A DNA stretch of 64,000 bases. It comes from Actinomadura terrae. Lineage in GTDB: Bacteria > Actinomycetota > Actinomycetes > Streptosporangiales > Streptosporangiaceae. Shown one piece after another: positions 54,977-63,571 of the stretch. The notes beneath the pieces were generated by a model. That model ran no database searches. It worked only from the letters and a program-made list of their open reading frames with translations, and was not told the origin of the DNA. Made by a program: the position numbers and the translations under genes. Each line of letters starts with the position of its first letter. The stretch's first letter is position 1. Where the stretch lies: NCBI RefSeq assembly GCF_022751215.1, contig NZ_JAICDG010000001.1:2108001-2172000 (forward strand), written 5' to 3'.

Positions 54977-56677
54977 ATGCCTAACAGCGAAGAGCGCGAC
55001 AATAGCGGCCCCGAGGAGACGGCCGCGACTCCCGAAGCCGCGGTCTCCGAAGGCGAGAAGCCGCAGGAAGACGCTGGTGCGCAGGGCGCGGGCACAGGGG
55101 GCGCGGGCACCGAGGGTGCCGGTGTGAAGGACAAGGAAGCGCAGCGCGCGGGTGTGAAGGGCGCGGGTGCGAAGGGCGCGGGCACGGACGGAGCCGGGAC
55201 GGACGGCCCGGGCGGGCGGAGCCGGGAACCGGAGCGGACCGCCGAGACGGCGGTCGCCCGGCTGGGCGAGCCCGTCACGGTGTGGCCGTGCGCGAACTGC
55301 GGACGGCCCGTCCCGCAGCCGATGGGCGCCGTCCGCAGCGTCCGCTACTGCCGCGACAACGACGGCGCCTGCGCCCGCGAGGCCCGCGACCGCCGCGAGC
55401 GCGGCCGGGACGCGCCCGGCCTCACCGGCCAGGTGGCCTCCACCTGGGAGATGGTCGAGCGGCTGGAGAAGGCGGCCGACCTGCTCGCCGACTCGCTGAC
55501 CTCCGAGCTGAGCGTCGCCGGCGTCGAGCGCCGCGTCGCCGAAGTGCGGGCCGAGGCCGCGCGCGAGCTCGCGATCGCGCAGAGCGAGCGCGACGCGTCC
55601 CAGCGCAAGGCGGAGGAGGCGTGGCAGGAGGCGACCTCCGCCCGCGGCCGCGCCGAGGAGAGCGAGCGGGTGGCCGCGTCCGCCCGCGAGGAGGCCAAGC
55701 TCGCCACCGCCAAGCGCGACGCCGCGCAGGAGGCGTGGGAGGAGGCGCACCAGATCGCCCAGCAGGCCACGAGCGCCAAGCTGGCCGCCGAGAGCGAGCG
55801 CGACCGCATCGCCGCCCGCGAGACCGAGCTGCTGGCCGCGCTGGAGACCGCGCGCGCCGAGCTGGTCACGCTGCACTCCAAGCTCGCCGAGGCCGAGGGC
55901 GCCGTCGAGGCGCAGCGGGTCGAGGCCGCCGTCGCCAAGCAGGGCGCCGAGGACCTGCGCAACGCCATGCGCGACACCGAGGCGCAGCGGCAGCGCGCCA
56001 TGCAGGCCGCCAGCAAGGCCGAGGCCGAGCGCGCGACCGCGCTGCGCGCCCAGTCCGAGGCGGAGGCCGAGGTCGTCCGCGCCGCCGCCCGGGTGGAGGA
56101 GGCCGTCAAGGAGCGCGACGTCGCCCAGGCGCGGGCGCAGGCCGCCACGTCCGAGCGCGACGAGCTCAACTCCAAGATCAACGACCAGTCGGTGCAGCTC
56201 CGCCAGCTCTCCCAGTCGGTCGCCGAGCAGCAGGCCGCGCTGACCGCGCTCGCCGAGGAGCGCGACGCCGCCCGCGCCGAGGCCGACCGCGCCCGCCGCC
56301 AGATCGACCAGTTCACGCACAACACGCTGTCGTCCAACATCCCGCCCGGCGGCCGGATGCCCGGCGGCGGCACCCCGGCGCCGCCCGCGGGCATCTCGCA
56401 CAACTCGAGCCACACCCAGGCGCCCGGCCTGCCCCCGGGCCCGCCGCCGATCGGGCAGCCGCCGAACGGGGCGCCGGTCCAGCAGCACGGCCCGCCCCCG
56501 CCCGGCGCCGCCCCGCACCACCCCGGCCCGGCCGGTCCGCCGAACCACGGGCCGCAGGGTCACGGCCCGCAGCACCCCGGCCAGCCGAACCACGGCACCC
56601 AGAACCACGGCGCGCAGAACCCCGGGCAGCCGCTCAACGGCGCCGACCGGGAGGACCCCCTGTTCACCGGCCCCTGA
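54977..56677 (+). CDS. Coiled-coil protein with Cys4 N-terminal module and Pro/His-rich tail
   Basis: 566 residues. No ribosome site upstream, so possibly leaderless or starting at ATG 54965. Low-complexity acidic start with Gly-Ala-Gly repeats (about 35-80), then a small Cys module (about 100-130: CANCGRPVPQPMG ... YCRDNDGAC) that may bind zinc. After it an alpha-helical Ala/Glu/Arg-rich coiled coil (about 150-440), then a Pro/Gly/His tail (about 455-550). Architecture suggests a cytoskeletal or DNA/partner-binding scaffold protein. Family name not recognised. Its three-frame openness is due to high GC; the plus frame has the clear heptads and codon bias. Confidence 0.78.
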   Translation: MPNSEERDNSGPEETAATPEAAVSEGEKPQEDAGAQGAGTGGAGTEGAGVKDKEAQRAGVKGAGAKGAGTDGAGTDGPGGRSREPERTAETAVARLGEPVTVWPCANCGRPVPQPMGAVRSVRYCRDNDGACAREARDRRERGRDAPGLTGQVASTWEMVERLEKAADLLADSLTSELSVAGVERRVAEVRAEAARELAIAQSERDASQRKAEEAWQEATSARGRAEESERVAASAREEAKLATAKRDAAQEAWEEAHQIAQQATSAKLAAESERDRIAARETELLAALETARAELVTLHSKLAEAEGAVEAQRVEAAVAKQGAEDLRNAMRDTEAQRQRAMQAASKAEAERATALRAQSEAEAEVVRAAARVEEAVKERDVAQARAQAATSERDELNSKINDQSVQLRQLSQSVAEQQAALTALAEERDAARAEADRARRQIDQFTHNTLSSNIPPGGRMPGGGTPAPPAGISHNSSHTQAPGLPPGPPPIGQPPNGAPVQQHGPPPPGAAPHHPGPAGPPNHGPQGHGPQHPGQPNHGTQNHGAQNPGQPLNGADREDPLFTGP

Positions 56678-56725
56678 CGACCTCCGACGGCTCCCGCTGC
56701 CGGGCCCGCCCCCGGGCGGCCCGGC

Positions 56726-56941
56726 TCAGCCGTATCGGACGATCATGAAGAACACCACCACCGTCCCCCCGGCGAGCAGGGCGGTGTGCGCCCGCTCCCG
56801 CAGCGCCGTGTGCCGCAGGCTGCTCACCCGCTTGCGGCCGAGCCGCACGTCGAACACCGCCCGCCGCGCGCGCTCCCAGTGGATCCCGGTGTAGACCGCG
56901 AGCGCGGCCACCCCCAGTAGCAGGAATCCCGTTCCGCTCAT
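56726..56941 (-). CDS. Small two-helix membrane protein
   Basis: 71 residues from ATG 56941, with GGAGG 8 bases upstream. Two hydrophobic segments (about 4-20 and 53-69) around a basic loop (HWERARRAVFDVRLGRKRV). Function unknown; convergent with the coiled-coil gene, 48 bases away. Confidence 0.7.
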   Translation of the reverse strand: MSGTGFLLLGVAALAVYTGIHWERARRAVFDVRLGRKRVSSLRHTALRERAHTALLAGGTVVVFFMIVRYG

Positions 56942-57092
56942 CTGACCCGCCTCCGTATTCGCGGAGGTTCAGATTGAACGCGCTCGCGCCCTGCCGGGCC
57001 GCGTCAGGCGACACATTCCGGGAACCCATGCGGAACCGGTCCACCACCTCCCACCGCCGATTCCCGCGCGCCGCTCCAGGGGCGTGACGGTT

Positions 57093-57121
57093 CCGCGCCC
57101 GGCATGTGGGGCCGGGCGCGG
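57093..57121 (-). terminator. Terminator behind the hotdog-fold gene
   Basis: An 11-bp perfect stem (57093-57103 with 57111-57121) with an ATGTGGG loop, just downstream of the minus-strand gene that ends at 57138. Confidence 0.65.
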
Positions 57122-57137
57122 GGAGGAGGTGGCGAGG

Positions 57138-57869
57138 CTAGGCGAAGTGCTGGGGGTCGATCTCGATCCAGATCTGCTCCGCGCGGCCGAGGAGGCGGCC
57201 GTCGGCCCCGTACAGGGCCGTCGCCGCGTGCATCTTGCGGCCCTCCCGGCTGCGCGCCAGGCCCATGACCACGCACCGCTCGCCCGCCTCCGGGAGATCG
57301 GTGACCTGCGCGGTCATCGTGCCGAGAACGGCCGGGCGGCCCGTCACGTCGAACGCCCAGCCGCCGGGGCAGTCCATCGCCGCCCACACCAGCTCGGCCG
57401 GCGGCACCTCGGCGGGGACCCACGGCGAGGCGACCGTCCCCTCCGCCATGAGGTCGTTCCGGGGGGTGTGGGGGGGCGTCCCCCCACGAGAGACCGGCCC
57501 GGGCTCCAGGCGCAACCCGTCCCCGGGGGCGCGCTCGGGGCCGCACACGAAGCAGCGCGGGAACGGGTGGTTCTCAATTGCCCGGTACTTCTCCGCGCTC
57601 TCCAGCGCCGTCTCGAACGGGACGGGCGGCACCGGCGGCACGACGATCGCCCCCGCGAGCGCCTCCGCGACCAGTGTCTCGCCGTCCCAGAGCCGCACCC
57701 CGTGGCCGCGCTCGTCCTCGACCGTCACCGTCAGCTCGGTATCCAGCGGGGGAGGGCGCCGCAGCGTCACCGTCACCGTGTCGGAGGCCGCCCGCGCCGC
57801 GAGCAGCCCCGCCACGTACCCGCCGTTGCCGGACCCGTCCGGACCATGGAACCGCTTCTCAATGATCAC
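57138..57869 (-). CDS. Hotdog-fold thioesterase-like protein
   Basis: 243 residues from GTG 57869 (GGGGGAAA upstream). Two halves that look like a double hotdog: GNGGYVAGLLAARA near 14 and PPAELVWAAMDCPGGWAF near 165. Between them is FPRCFVCGPERAPGDGLRL, a Cys-x-x-Cys signature seen in a set of actinobacterial proteins of unknown function. The GGY...A and D-C-P-G-G-W segments are where acyl-CoA thioesterase active sites lie, but no substrate is known. Likely cytoplasmic. Longer in-frame starts lie in unlikely sequence. Confidence 0.72.
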   Translation of the reverse strand: MIIEKRFHGPDGSGNGGYVAGLLAARAASDTVTVTLRRPPPLDTELTVTVEDERGHGVRLWDGETLVAEALAGAIVVPPVPPVPFETALESAEKYRAIENHPFPRCFVCGPERAPGDGLRLEPGPVSRGGTPPHTPRNDLMAEGTVASPWVPAEVPPAELVWAAMDCPGGWAFDVTGRPAVLGTMTAQVTDLPEAGERCVVMGLARSREGRKMHAATALYGADGRLLGRAEQIWIEIDPQHFA

Positions 57870-57999
57870 CGTGCGTTTCCCCCGTGCTCGAACCGCCACC
57901 CAAAACGGGACCGATCTTAATGATGGGCTCTGACGTTCCCGCGCCGACCCCGGTTCCACGCCCGCGCCCCCGCGCGGGAGTGCCGTCTCCGCCCGGCCG

Positions 58000-58515
58000 C
58001 TACACCGCCCGGGACGGCTGCGGACGGCCCGGACGCGTCGTGAAGAACACCGACAGCGAGCCCCTGAGGCGGGCGCGGACGGTCTCCTCGTCCACGGCGG
58101 CCCCGGCGGACACGGGGGTACGGTCCAAAGCGCGCGCGATCAGCAGATCGACGTTGCGGTCGGCCACCAGCACCGAGCACGTGTCGCACGCGTACCAGGG
58201 GTAGAGCATGTTGAGGACGGCCACGGCCGTGTCGTCGTCGGACAGGTGCGTGGTGTCGAGCTCGACCTCGAACATGTCGGTGTCCTCGGGGTCGAGCGTC
58301 GGGTAGTACAGCCAGCTCGGCCCGGGGACGGCGCAGAAGTCGCACGACTGGTCCTGCGGGGCCGGCTCGCCCACGGCGAGCTCCAGCTCGTGGTCCCAGG
58401 GCTCCACGCGCCGGTTGTGGCGGTAGCCCACGCCGTCCAGCGAGCCCTCGCGGTTGTGCGTGACGTCGTGCACCTCGCCGCCGCAGCGGGCGCACATGAA
58501 GCCGATGTCCTCCAT
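58000..58515 (-). CDS. Hypothetical protein with three CxxC pairs
   Basis: 171 residues from ATG 58515 (GGGGA about 6 bases upstream). Three Cys-x-x-Cys pairs (CARC near 8, CDFC near 58, CDTC near 109) indicate zinc-ribbon elements. Between lie HNRRVEPWDHELEL and SWLYYPTLDPEDTDMFEVELDTTHLSD. Unknown function; no signal peptide. Standing upstream of the hotdog gene on the same strand with 130 bases between; divergent from the ABC ATPase at 58643. Confidence 0.72.
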   Translation of the reverse strand: MEDIGFMCARCGGEVHDVTHNREGSLDGVGYRHNRRVEPWDHELELAVGEPAPQDQSCDFCAVPGPSWLYYPTLDPEDTDMFEVELDTTHLSDDDTAVAVLNMLYPWYACDTCSVLVADRNVDLLIARALDRTPVSAGAAVDEETVRARLRGSLSVFFTTRPGRPQPSRAV

Positions 58516-58642
58516 GTCCCTCCCCTGATCGCTGAGGCACCGGCTCTCACATTATCCGTCCCGGCCGCCCCTCGTACCTGCCGCGGCGAGACTTCGGGTA
58601 CATTGCCGATCTCCAGCGCGTCCGCGTGTAGGGAGGCCCGCG

Positions 58643-59437
58643 TTGTCCCCGTCCGACGTCGTGCTCAACGCCGACAAGATCGACCTCGTCCGGCAGCGGC
58701 GCGTGCTGCTCGACCAGGTCACGCTGACCGTGCTGCGCGGCGAGCACTGGGCGCTGATCGGCCCGAACGGCGCCGGAAAGAGCACGCTGCTCGGCATCCT
58801 CGGCGCCTACACCCACCCGACGCGCGGCGCGGCGGAGATCCTCGGGCGCAGGCTCGGCCGGGTGGACGTCCAGGAGCTCCGGAAGCTGATCGGGCAGGTG
58901 AACCCGCGGCATCCGCTGGAGTCGGCGCGGACCGTCCGGGAGGTCGTGCTGACCGGCGTGACCGGGACGATCGAGCTGGTGCCGCGCTGGACCCCGTCCG
59001 AGGACGACCTGCGCCGCGCCGACGAGCTGGTCGCGCTGCTCGGCCTGACGCACCGCGCCGACGCCCGCTGGCCGAACCTGTCGCAGGGGGAGCGGGGCCG
59101 CACGCTCATCGCCCGCGCGCTCATGCCCGACCCGCCGCTGCTGCTGCTCGACGAGCCCGCCACCGGCCTGGACGTCGCGGCGCGCGAGCGGCTGCTGGCC
59201 GCCATCGACCAGCTCCGCGCCGACCGTCCCGACCTGACGACCGTGCTGGTCACGCACCATCTGGAGGAGCTGCCCACCAGCACCAGCCACGCGCTGCTGC
59301 TGCGGGAGGGGCGCGTGCTCGCCTCGGGCCCGGCGGGCGACGTCCTCACCACCGAGCGGGTCAGCGCGTGCTTCGACCACCCGATCACGATCACCCGGCA
59401 CAACGGCCGCTGGGCCGCCACGGCGGGCCCCGCCTGA
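58643..59437 (+). CDS. Orphan ABC transporter ATPase
   Basis: 264 residues from TTG 58643, fixed by GGGAGG 6 bases upstream. Walker A ALIGPNGAGKSTLLGIL, signature LSQGERGRTLIARAL (Gln for the usual Gly-Gly), Walker B LLLLDEPATGLDVAA and a His switch in VTHHLEELP. Resembles iron/molybdate-type uptake ATPases (ModF-like half or FetA). No permease or binding protein gene is adjacent; it may serve a distant permease or act alone. Confidence 0.88.
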   Translation: MSPSDVVLNADKIDLVRQRRVLLDQVTLTVLRGEHWALIGPNGAGKSTLLGILGAYTHPTRGAAEILGRRLGRVDVQELRKLIGQVNPRHPLESARTVREVVLTGVTGTIELVPRWTPSEDDLRRADELVALLGLTHRADARWPNLSQGERGRTLIARALMPDPPLLLLDEPATGLDVAARERLLAAIDQLRADRPDLTTVLVTHHLEELPTSTSHALLLREGRVLASGPAGDVLTTERVSACFDHPITITRHNGRWAATAGPA

Positions 59438-59464
59438 GGCCCCCGGTCCGCCTCGGGGCCCTCA
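59435..59464. terminator. Bidirectional hairpin overlapping both stop codons
   Basis: TGAGGCCCC at 59435-59443 can pair with GGGGCCCTCA at 59455-59464 (one bulged base). It contains the stop codons of the converging ABC ATPase and helicase genes. Confidence 0.5.
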
Positions 59465-60805
59465 GTCCGCCTGGACGCGGTGCCGCGCCAGGTGCGCGAG
59501 CACCGACTGGTTGGCCTCCCAGCCGTCCGGGAACTTCACGGGCACGCCGAGGCGCACCGGCTCGGTGGACGGGTGGGCGTCCAGCAGCTCGGGGATGCCC
59601 GCCCGCGCCACGACCACGCACGCGTGCCGGTGCCGTGACGCCAGCACGCACAGCCGCCCCGACTCCAGGTGGAACGCGGTGGCGTCGCGGCGCCCCGACA
59701 GCGGGTGCAGCACGACCGTGACGTCGTACTCGCGGCCCTGGAGGCGGTTGGCGGTGTCGACGGTGATGCCCTCGCCGTGCGGGCCGAGCGCCGCGCGGAT
59801 CGCGGTCACCTGGTCGCGGTGCGCCGCGCCGATCGCGACCCGGTCGGCGCCGACGGGGGCCGTCCCCTGCTCGGAGTGCGCGACGGGCCCGCGCTGCAAC
59901 AGCCGGACGGCCAGCGCCGCCGTCGCCCGCACCGCCTCGGCGTCGGTGCGCAGCGTGTGCCGGGCGGGCAGCTCGTACAGGGCCCAGCCGGTCGCCGCCG
60001 CCTCCTCCAGCGCCAGGTCGTAGGTGGTGCCCATGCCGCGCGCCTGGAACTCCAGGCGCCGCTCGCCCTCGCGCGTGCCCGCGCGGAACCCGGTGAAGGG
60101 GTAGAACGCGTCCGACACGACCGGCGCGGCGGACGCGGGCAGCCGCCACGACACCGGCAGCCGGTGGACGGGCAGCTCCGGGTTGTGCGCGAGCAGCACC
60201 GACACGGCGCTGCGCATCGGGTCCCAGGTCAGGCCCGCCCAGCGCTCCACCTCGACGGTGGAGAACGGGTCGAGCTGCCCGGGGTCGCCGACGAACAGCG
60301 CCCGCTCGAACCGTCCGGCGATGCGCAGCAGCAGGTCGGAGCGCATCTGGTACGCCTCGTCCACGATCGCCCACGGCCACGACCCGTCCGCCAGCGTCGC
60401 CCATTTCGCGCCGGTCGCGATCACGACGGTGTGCTCGGCGAGGTCGTCCGCCTTCTGCGCGACCCGCACCGCCGGATGCGCCAGGACGCGCTCGGACGGC
60501 ACGTATCCGGACGCCGACAGGCGGCCGAGCGTCACCTCCGGGTGGCGGCTCGCGATGCGGTCGATGAGGTCGTCGACCTGCTCGTTGGTCTGCGCCACGA
60601 TCATCAGCCGCTCGCCCGCCGCCGCCAGGTGCGCGGCGGCGCGGACCACCAGCGTGGACTTGCCCGCGCCCGGCGGGGAGTCGACGACCACGCCGCGGTG
60701 CCCGCCGTCGAGGTCGGCCAGGACGTCCTCGACGACCCGTGTCGCCGCCGCGCCCGGATCCTCCGGGCGCTCCGGCGGCAGGGCGACCAGGTGGCGTTCG
60801 GTCAT
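59462..60805 (-). CDS. SF1 (Upf1/Dna2-like) DNA helicase of the nuclease-helicase operon
   Basis: 447 residues from ATG 60805, overlapping the 490-residue gene by 4 bases. Motifs: Walker A VVVDSPPGAGKSTLVVRAA near 45, AIVDEAYQM (Walker B, DEAY instead of DEAD), LFVGDPGQLDPFS (motif III), VSWRLPASAAP (motif IV-like), GITVDTANRLQGREYDVTVV (motif V) and VLASRHRHACVVV (motif VI). The order and the QGREYD element place it in the SF1 Upf1/Dna2 group. It probably translocates on DNA. Last gene of the minus-strand operon. Confidence 0.88.
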   Translation of the reverse strand: MTERHLVALPPERPEDPGAAATRVVEDVLADLDGGHRGVVVDSPPGAGKSTLVVRAAAHLAAAGERLMIVAQTNEQVDDLIDRIASRHPEVTLGRLSASGYVPSERVLAHPAVRVAQKADDLAEHTVVIATGAKWATLADGSWPWAIVDEAYQMRSDLLLRIAGRFERALFVGDPGQLDPFSTVEVERWAGLTWDPMRSAVSVLLAHNPELPVHRLPVSWRLPASAAPVVSDAFYPFTGFRAGTREGERRLEFQARGMGTTYDLALEEAAATGWALYELPARHTLRTDAEAVRATAALAVRLLQRGPVAHSEQGTAPVGADRVAIGAAHRDQVTAIRAALGPHGEGITVDTANRLQGREYDVTVVLHPLSGRRDATAFHLESGRLCVLASRHRHACVVVARAGIPELLDAHPSTEPVRLGVPVKFPDGWEANQSVLAHLARHRVQAD

Positions 60806-62274
60806 GACCAGTCCTCTTCGGCGTCCTCGTCGGTCGGCACGTACTCGGCGGGCGGCCCGCCGTGCGTCCACGGGGTGTCCTCGCGGTCGGGGAACCGCGC
60901 CGCGCCCCACGACCCCTCGGTGAGCGAGGTGAAGCACACCCGCTCGCCGACCCCGGGGACGGTGCCCGGCTCGGCGGTGAGCTTGCGGCCCATCCCGCCG
61001 GTCAGCTCCAGCAGCACGCCGCCGGCACCGAACTCCACGATCCTCCCCTTGAGCGACGGCCGCGCCGCGTTGCACACGACGGCGCCCGGGTCGAGCCGGA
61101 CCGGGTCCTCGGTGCCCACCCGCAGCAGCGGGCGCAGCTTCGGCCGCCGGCCCGTCTCGTCCAGCCGGTCGGGCTCGCACTCGGTCACCACGCCGCCGAA
61201 CGCCTGCCCGGACAGCCGGTGCTCGGCCATGACCAGCGGGTCGTCGAACGCCCGCTGCGCGTCGTAGGCGTCCTGCGCCCGTTCGAGGTCGTGCAGCCGC
61301 CGCGCCGCCCGGACGGGCGGGTCACGGCGCGCCTGAGGATACGCCTCGCCGAACGTCTGGTGGTAGTAGGTGAAGGCGTCGCGGTCGCGCTCCCAGCGTC
61401 CCGGTACGCTCGCGCCCTCCGGCAGCGTCCGCAGGACGGCGACGGCCCGCCACATCAGCTCCCACGTCGGCGCGACCTGCCCGTGGACGGCGGCGCGCAG
61501 CCGCTCCAGCGCGCGCGGATCGCCGCGGGACTCGTGGTAGGCCGCGATCGCGGGGGCGAGGACCTCGTTGTCGAACGAGGGGTCGGTGGTCGGCCCGGCG
61601 GGCGGGCAGGCCACCGGGTCCTCGGCGCGCGCGGCGGCGGCCGGGCCGTCCAGCCCCTCGGGCGGGTCGATCCAGCCGAGCAGCGCGGCGAGGTTGCCGT
61701 CCTCCAGCGAGCTCTGCCCGGTCGCCCAGTGCAGCCGCAGCAGCTCGGTCATCGCGTGCAGCAGCGACGAGCCCGGATGGTCGTGGCGCTCGGCGAACCA
61801 GGTCAGCCACCGGCCGAGGACCGGCACCGCCGGTTCGACCGCGTACGGGCCCTCGGTGCCGCGGAACCGCGTCGAACGTCCGAGCAGCCGCAGGAACGCG
61901 ACACCGCCCCGGTTCGGGACGAGGAGCTGCGGCGCGTTCCCGTAGCGGATCCGCTCCTCGCCCTCCTTGCCCGGCGGCAGCTCCTCGACGGCGCCGCGGC
62001 TCGTCTCGATGTGGTTCAGGACGAGCTTGGCCAGGTCCGCGGCGAACGCGAACCGCAGGTCGCGGTTGCGCGGCTGCGGCACGACCAGCAGCGTCGCGTC
62101 GTCGCGCGCGGCGCCGAGCATGACCGCGAGCGGCGCCGCCGCCTCGCCGGACAGCTTCAGCGGCACGAGCACCAGCGGCGCCTCCGCCAGATGGCAGTGC
62201 CGGACGGTGGCCAGCGGCTCGGCCACCCCGGTCGCCGCCGCCCGCAGCCGCGCGAGAGAGGACAGCACGCTCAT
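60802..62274 (-). CDS. Unknown 490-residue protein of the nuclease-helicase operon
   Basis: 490 residues. No family recognised and no catalytic motif, signal peptide or membrane helix. Two regions stand out: an N-terminal globular part (LVLVPLKLSGEAAAPLAVML, VVPQPRNRDLRFAFAADLAKLVLNHI) and a C-terminal part (FTYYHQTFGEAYPQARRD; RIVEFGAGGVLLELTGGMG) that could be a small barrel. The C-terminal 15 residues are very acidic. Its 4-base overlap with the helicase gene implies they are made together and may form a complex; it may be a helicase partner or substrate adaptor. Confidence 0.75.
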   Translation of the reverse strand: MSVLSSLARLRAAATGVAEPLATVRHCHLAEAPLVLVPLKLSGEAAAPLAVMLGAARDDATLLVVPQPRNRDLRFAFAADLAKLVLNHIETSRGAVEELPPGKEGEERIRYGNAPQLLVPNRGGVAFLRLLGRSTRFRGTEGPYAVEPAVPVLGRWLTWFAERHDHPGSSLLHAMTELLRLHWATGQSSLEDGNLAALLGWIDPPEGLDGPAAAARAEDPVACPPAGPTTDPSFDNEVLAPAIAAYHESRGDPRALERLRAAVHGQVAPTWELMWRAVAVLRTLPEGASVPGRWERDRDAFTYYHQTFGEAYPQARRDPPVRAARRLHDLERAQDAYDAQRAFDDPLVMAEHRLSGQAFGGVVTECEPDRLDETGRRPKLRPLLRVGTEDPVRLDPGAVVCNAARPSLKGRIVEFGAGGVLLELTGGMGRKLTAEPGTVPGVGERVCFTSLTEGSWGAARFPDREDTPWTHGGPPAEYVPTDEDAEEDWS

Positions 62275-62321
62275 CGCCCACCCCTCCCGACGGGGGCCAC
62301 GAAGCCGCGCCCCGAGGAGGC

Positions 62322-62468
62322 GCGGCGTGGAGCCGGGCTCGCGGGGCGGGGAGCCGAGGCCGCGCGGCGAGGAGCCGGGGCCGCGCGCCGTGGAGCCGAG
62401 ATCACGCGGCGGAAAGCCGAAACCGCGGGGCGGGGAGCCGAGGTCGTGCGGCGGGGAGCCGAGGTCAC
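62322..62468. repeat. 21-bp tandem repeat array (seven units)
   Basis: Seven contiguous 21-base units begin at 62322, 62343, 62364, 62385, 62406, 62427 and 62448, with consensus GCGGCGGGGAGCCGAGGTCGC and GGAGCCG most constant; a partial eighth unit follows at 62469. The stop codon of the nuclease gene (62465-62467) lies inside the last unit. The array fills most of the 190-base gap between nuclease and the next gene. The 21-base period leaves all three frames equal, but no ribosome site or conserved reading frame argues for translation. Confidence 0.85.
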
Positions 62469-63571
62469 GCGGCGCCGCCCCGCGCCGCGAGCAGCGCCTC
62501 GTCGCGGAGCCGGGCGGCGGCGCGGAGCTGCGCGGCGGTCTCGGCCAGGTCGTCGGACGGGTGCAGCGTGCCGTCGGCGAGCGCCAGCGCCGTGCCGATC
62601 GTGTCGACGCCGCCGAGGTCGTCGCGGACCGAGCGGCCGAGCGCGCCCGTCGCCCCGCACGCGCGCGCCTCGTCCCGGCAGAAGAACGCCATCTCGCAGC
62701 CCGCCATGCACTCGGGCGCGTACCGGGCCTCGACCGCGCGCACCGACGCGGCGAGCGCGTCGCCCGGCTCGAACGTCAGGTCGCCGGGCAGCTGCTCCAG
62801 GATCACGTCGACCTTGGTGAGGCGCGCGAGCTGCCGCTCCAGGACGGCGAGCTGCGGCCGGACGTCCAGCGGCGTCGCCGTCGGACGGTTGGAGAAGTTC
62901 TCCGGGCACACCAGGAACACCTCGTGCGACACGCGTGCGGGGTCGTGGCCCAGCTCGGCGGCCAGCCGCCGCAGCGCCAGCACGTACACCGCCGACTGCC
63001 GCGCCGCCGCCGCGACCTGCTCCGGCTCGGCCTGCCCGTCCACGACCGCGAACGACTTGATCTCGATGACGTGCAGGCGGCCCGCGACCTGGAACGCGAT
63101 CACGTCCGGCTCCAGGTAGGCGAGCTGCCCGGCGATCTCCAGGCGGAGCAGCGGATGGTCGAACAGCGTGCCCTCGCCGGTCTCCAGCGCGCGGGCCAGC
63201 AGCCGCCGCGTCCGGGTGTGCCGCAGCTCGCGCCCCTCGTTGCCCGCGACGACCTCCAGGTCGTCGTAGGCGACCTCCGCGACCTCCAGGCCGAGGCGCT
63301 CGCGCAGCAGCGTCAGCAGCTCCGCGCACCCGTCGGCCTTCACCTGCGCCTCGAACGCGTTCCCGCGCGTGATCGCGAACTGCGACTGGCCGAACGGCGC
63401 GGGGAACCCGAGGTGCCGCGCCACGGCGTCCTTGTCGACGCCCGCCGCGTCCATCAGACCGCGGCGGGCGCAGCCGGGATTGGCGGTCAGCGCGGCGATC
63501 GTGCGGGCGTCGTGGTTGCGCGGGGGAGCGTCGCCGCGCAGCCGGTCCAGGTCCGGCGCGGTCTCGGTCAT
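62465..63571 (-). CDS. RecB-family nuclease with Dna2/AddB/Cas4-type iron-sulphur cysteines
   Basis: 368 residues from ATG 63571, overlapping the upstream gene by 4 bases. PD-(D/E)xK core: RGNAFE with Glu74, Asp156 in YLEPDVIAF, Glu170-x-Lys172 in HVIEIKSF, and the RecB-family Gln192-x-x-x-Tyr196 in RQSAVYVL. Four cysteines match the iron-sulphur layout of Dna2, AddB and Cas4: Cys34 (NPGCARR) far upstream and Cys288-x3-Cys292-x5-Cys298 (ECMAGCEMAFFC) after the core; Cys305 may add. No helicase domain is fused. It should be a metal-dependent DNA nuclease held together by an Fe-S cluster. Confidence 0.88.
   Translation of the reverse strand: MTETAPDLDRLRGDAPPRNHDARTIAALTANPGCARRGLMDAAGVDKDAVARHLGFPAPFGQSQFAITRGNAFEAQVKADGCAELLTLLRERLGLEVAEVAYDDLEVVAGNEGRELRHTRTRRLLARALETGEGTLFDHPLLRLEIAGQLAYLEPDVIAFQVAGRLHVIEIKSFAVVDGQAEPEQVAAAARQSAVYVLALRRLAAELGHDPARVSHEVFLVCPENFSNRPTATPLDVRPQLAVLERQLARLTKVDVILEQLPGDLTFEPGDALAASVRAVEARYAPECMAGCEMAFFCRDEARACGATGALGRSVRDDLGGVDTIGTALALADGTLHPSDDLAETAAQLRAAARLRDEALLAARGGAA

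Noticed and set aside
62322..62468. CRISPR-like array
   Set aside because: Units are contiguous 21-mers without unique spacers, and there are no cas genes; the Cas4-like nuclease belongs to a helicase operon.
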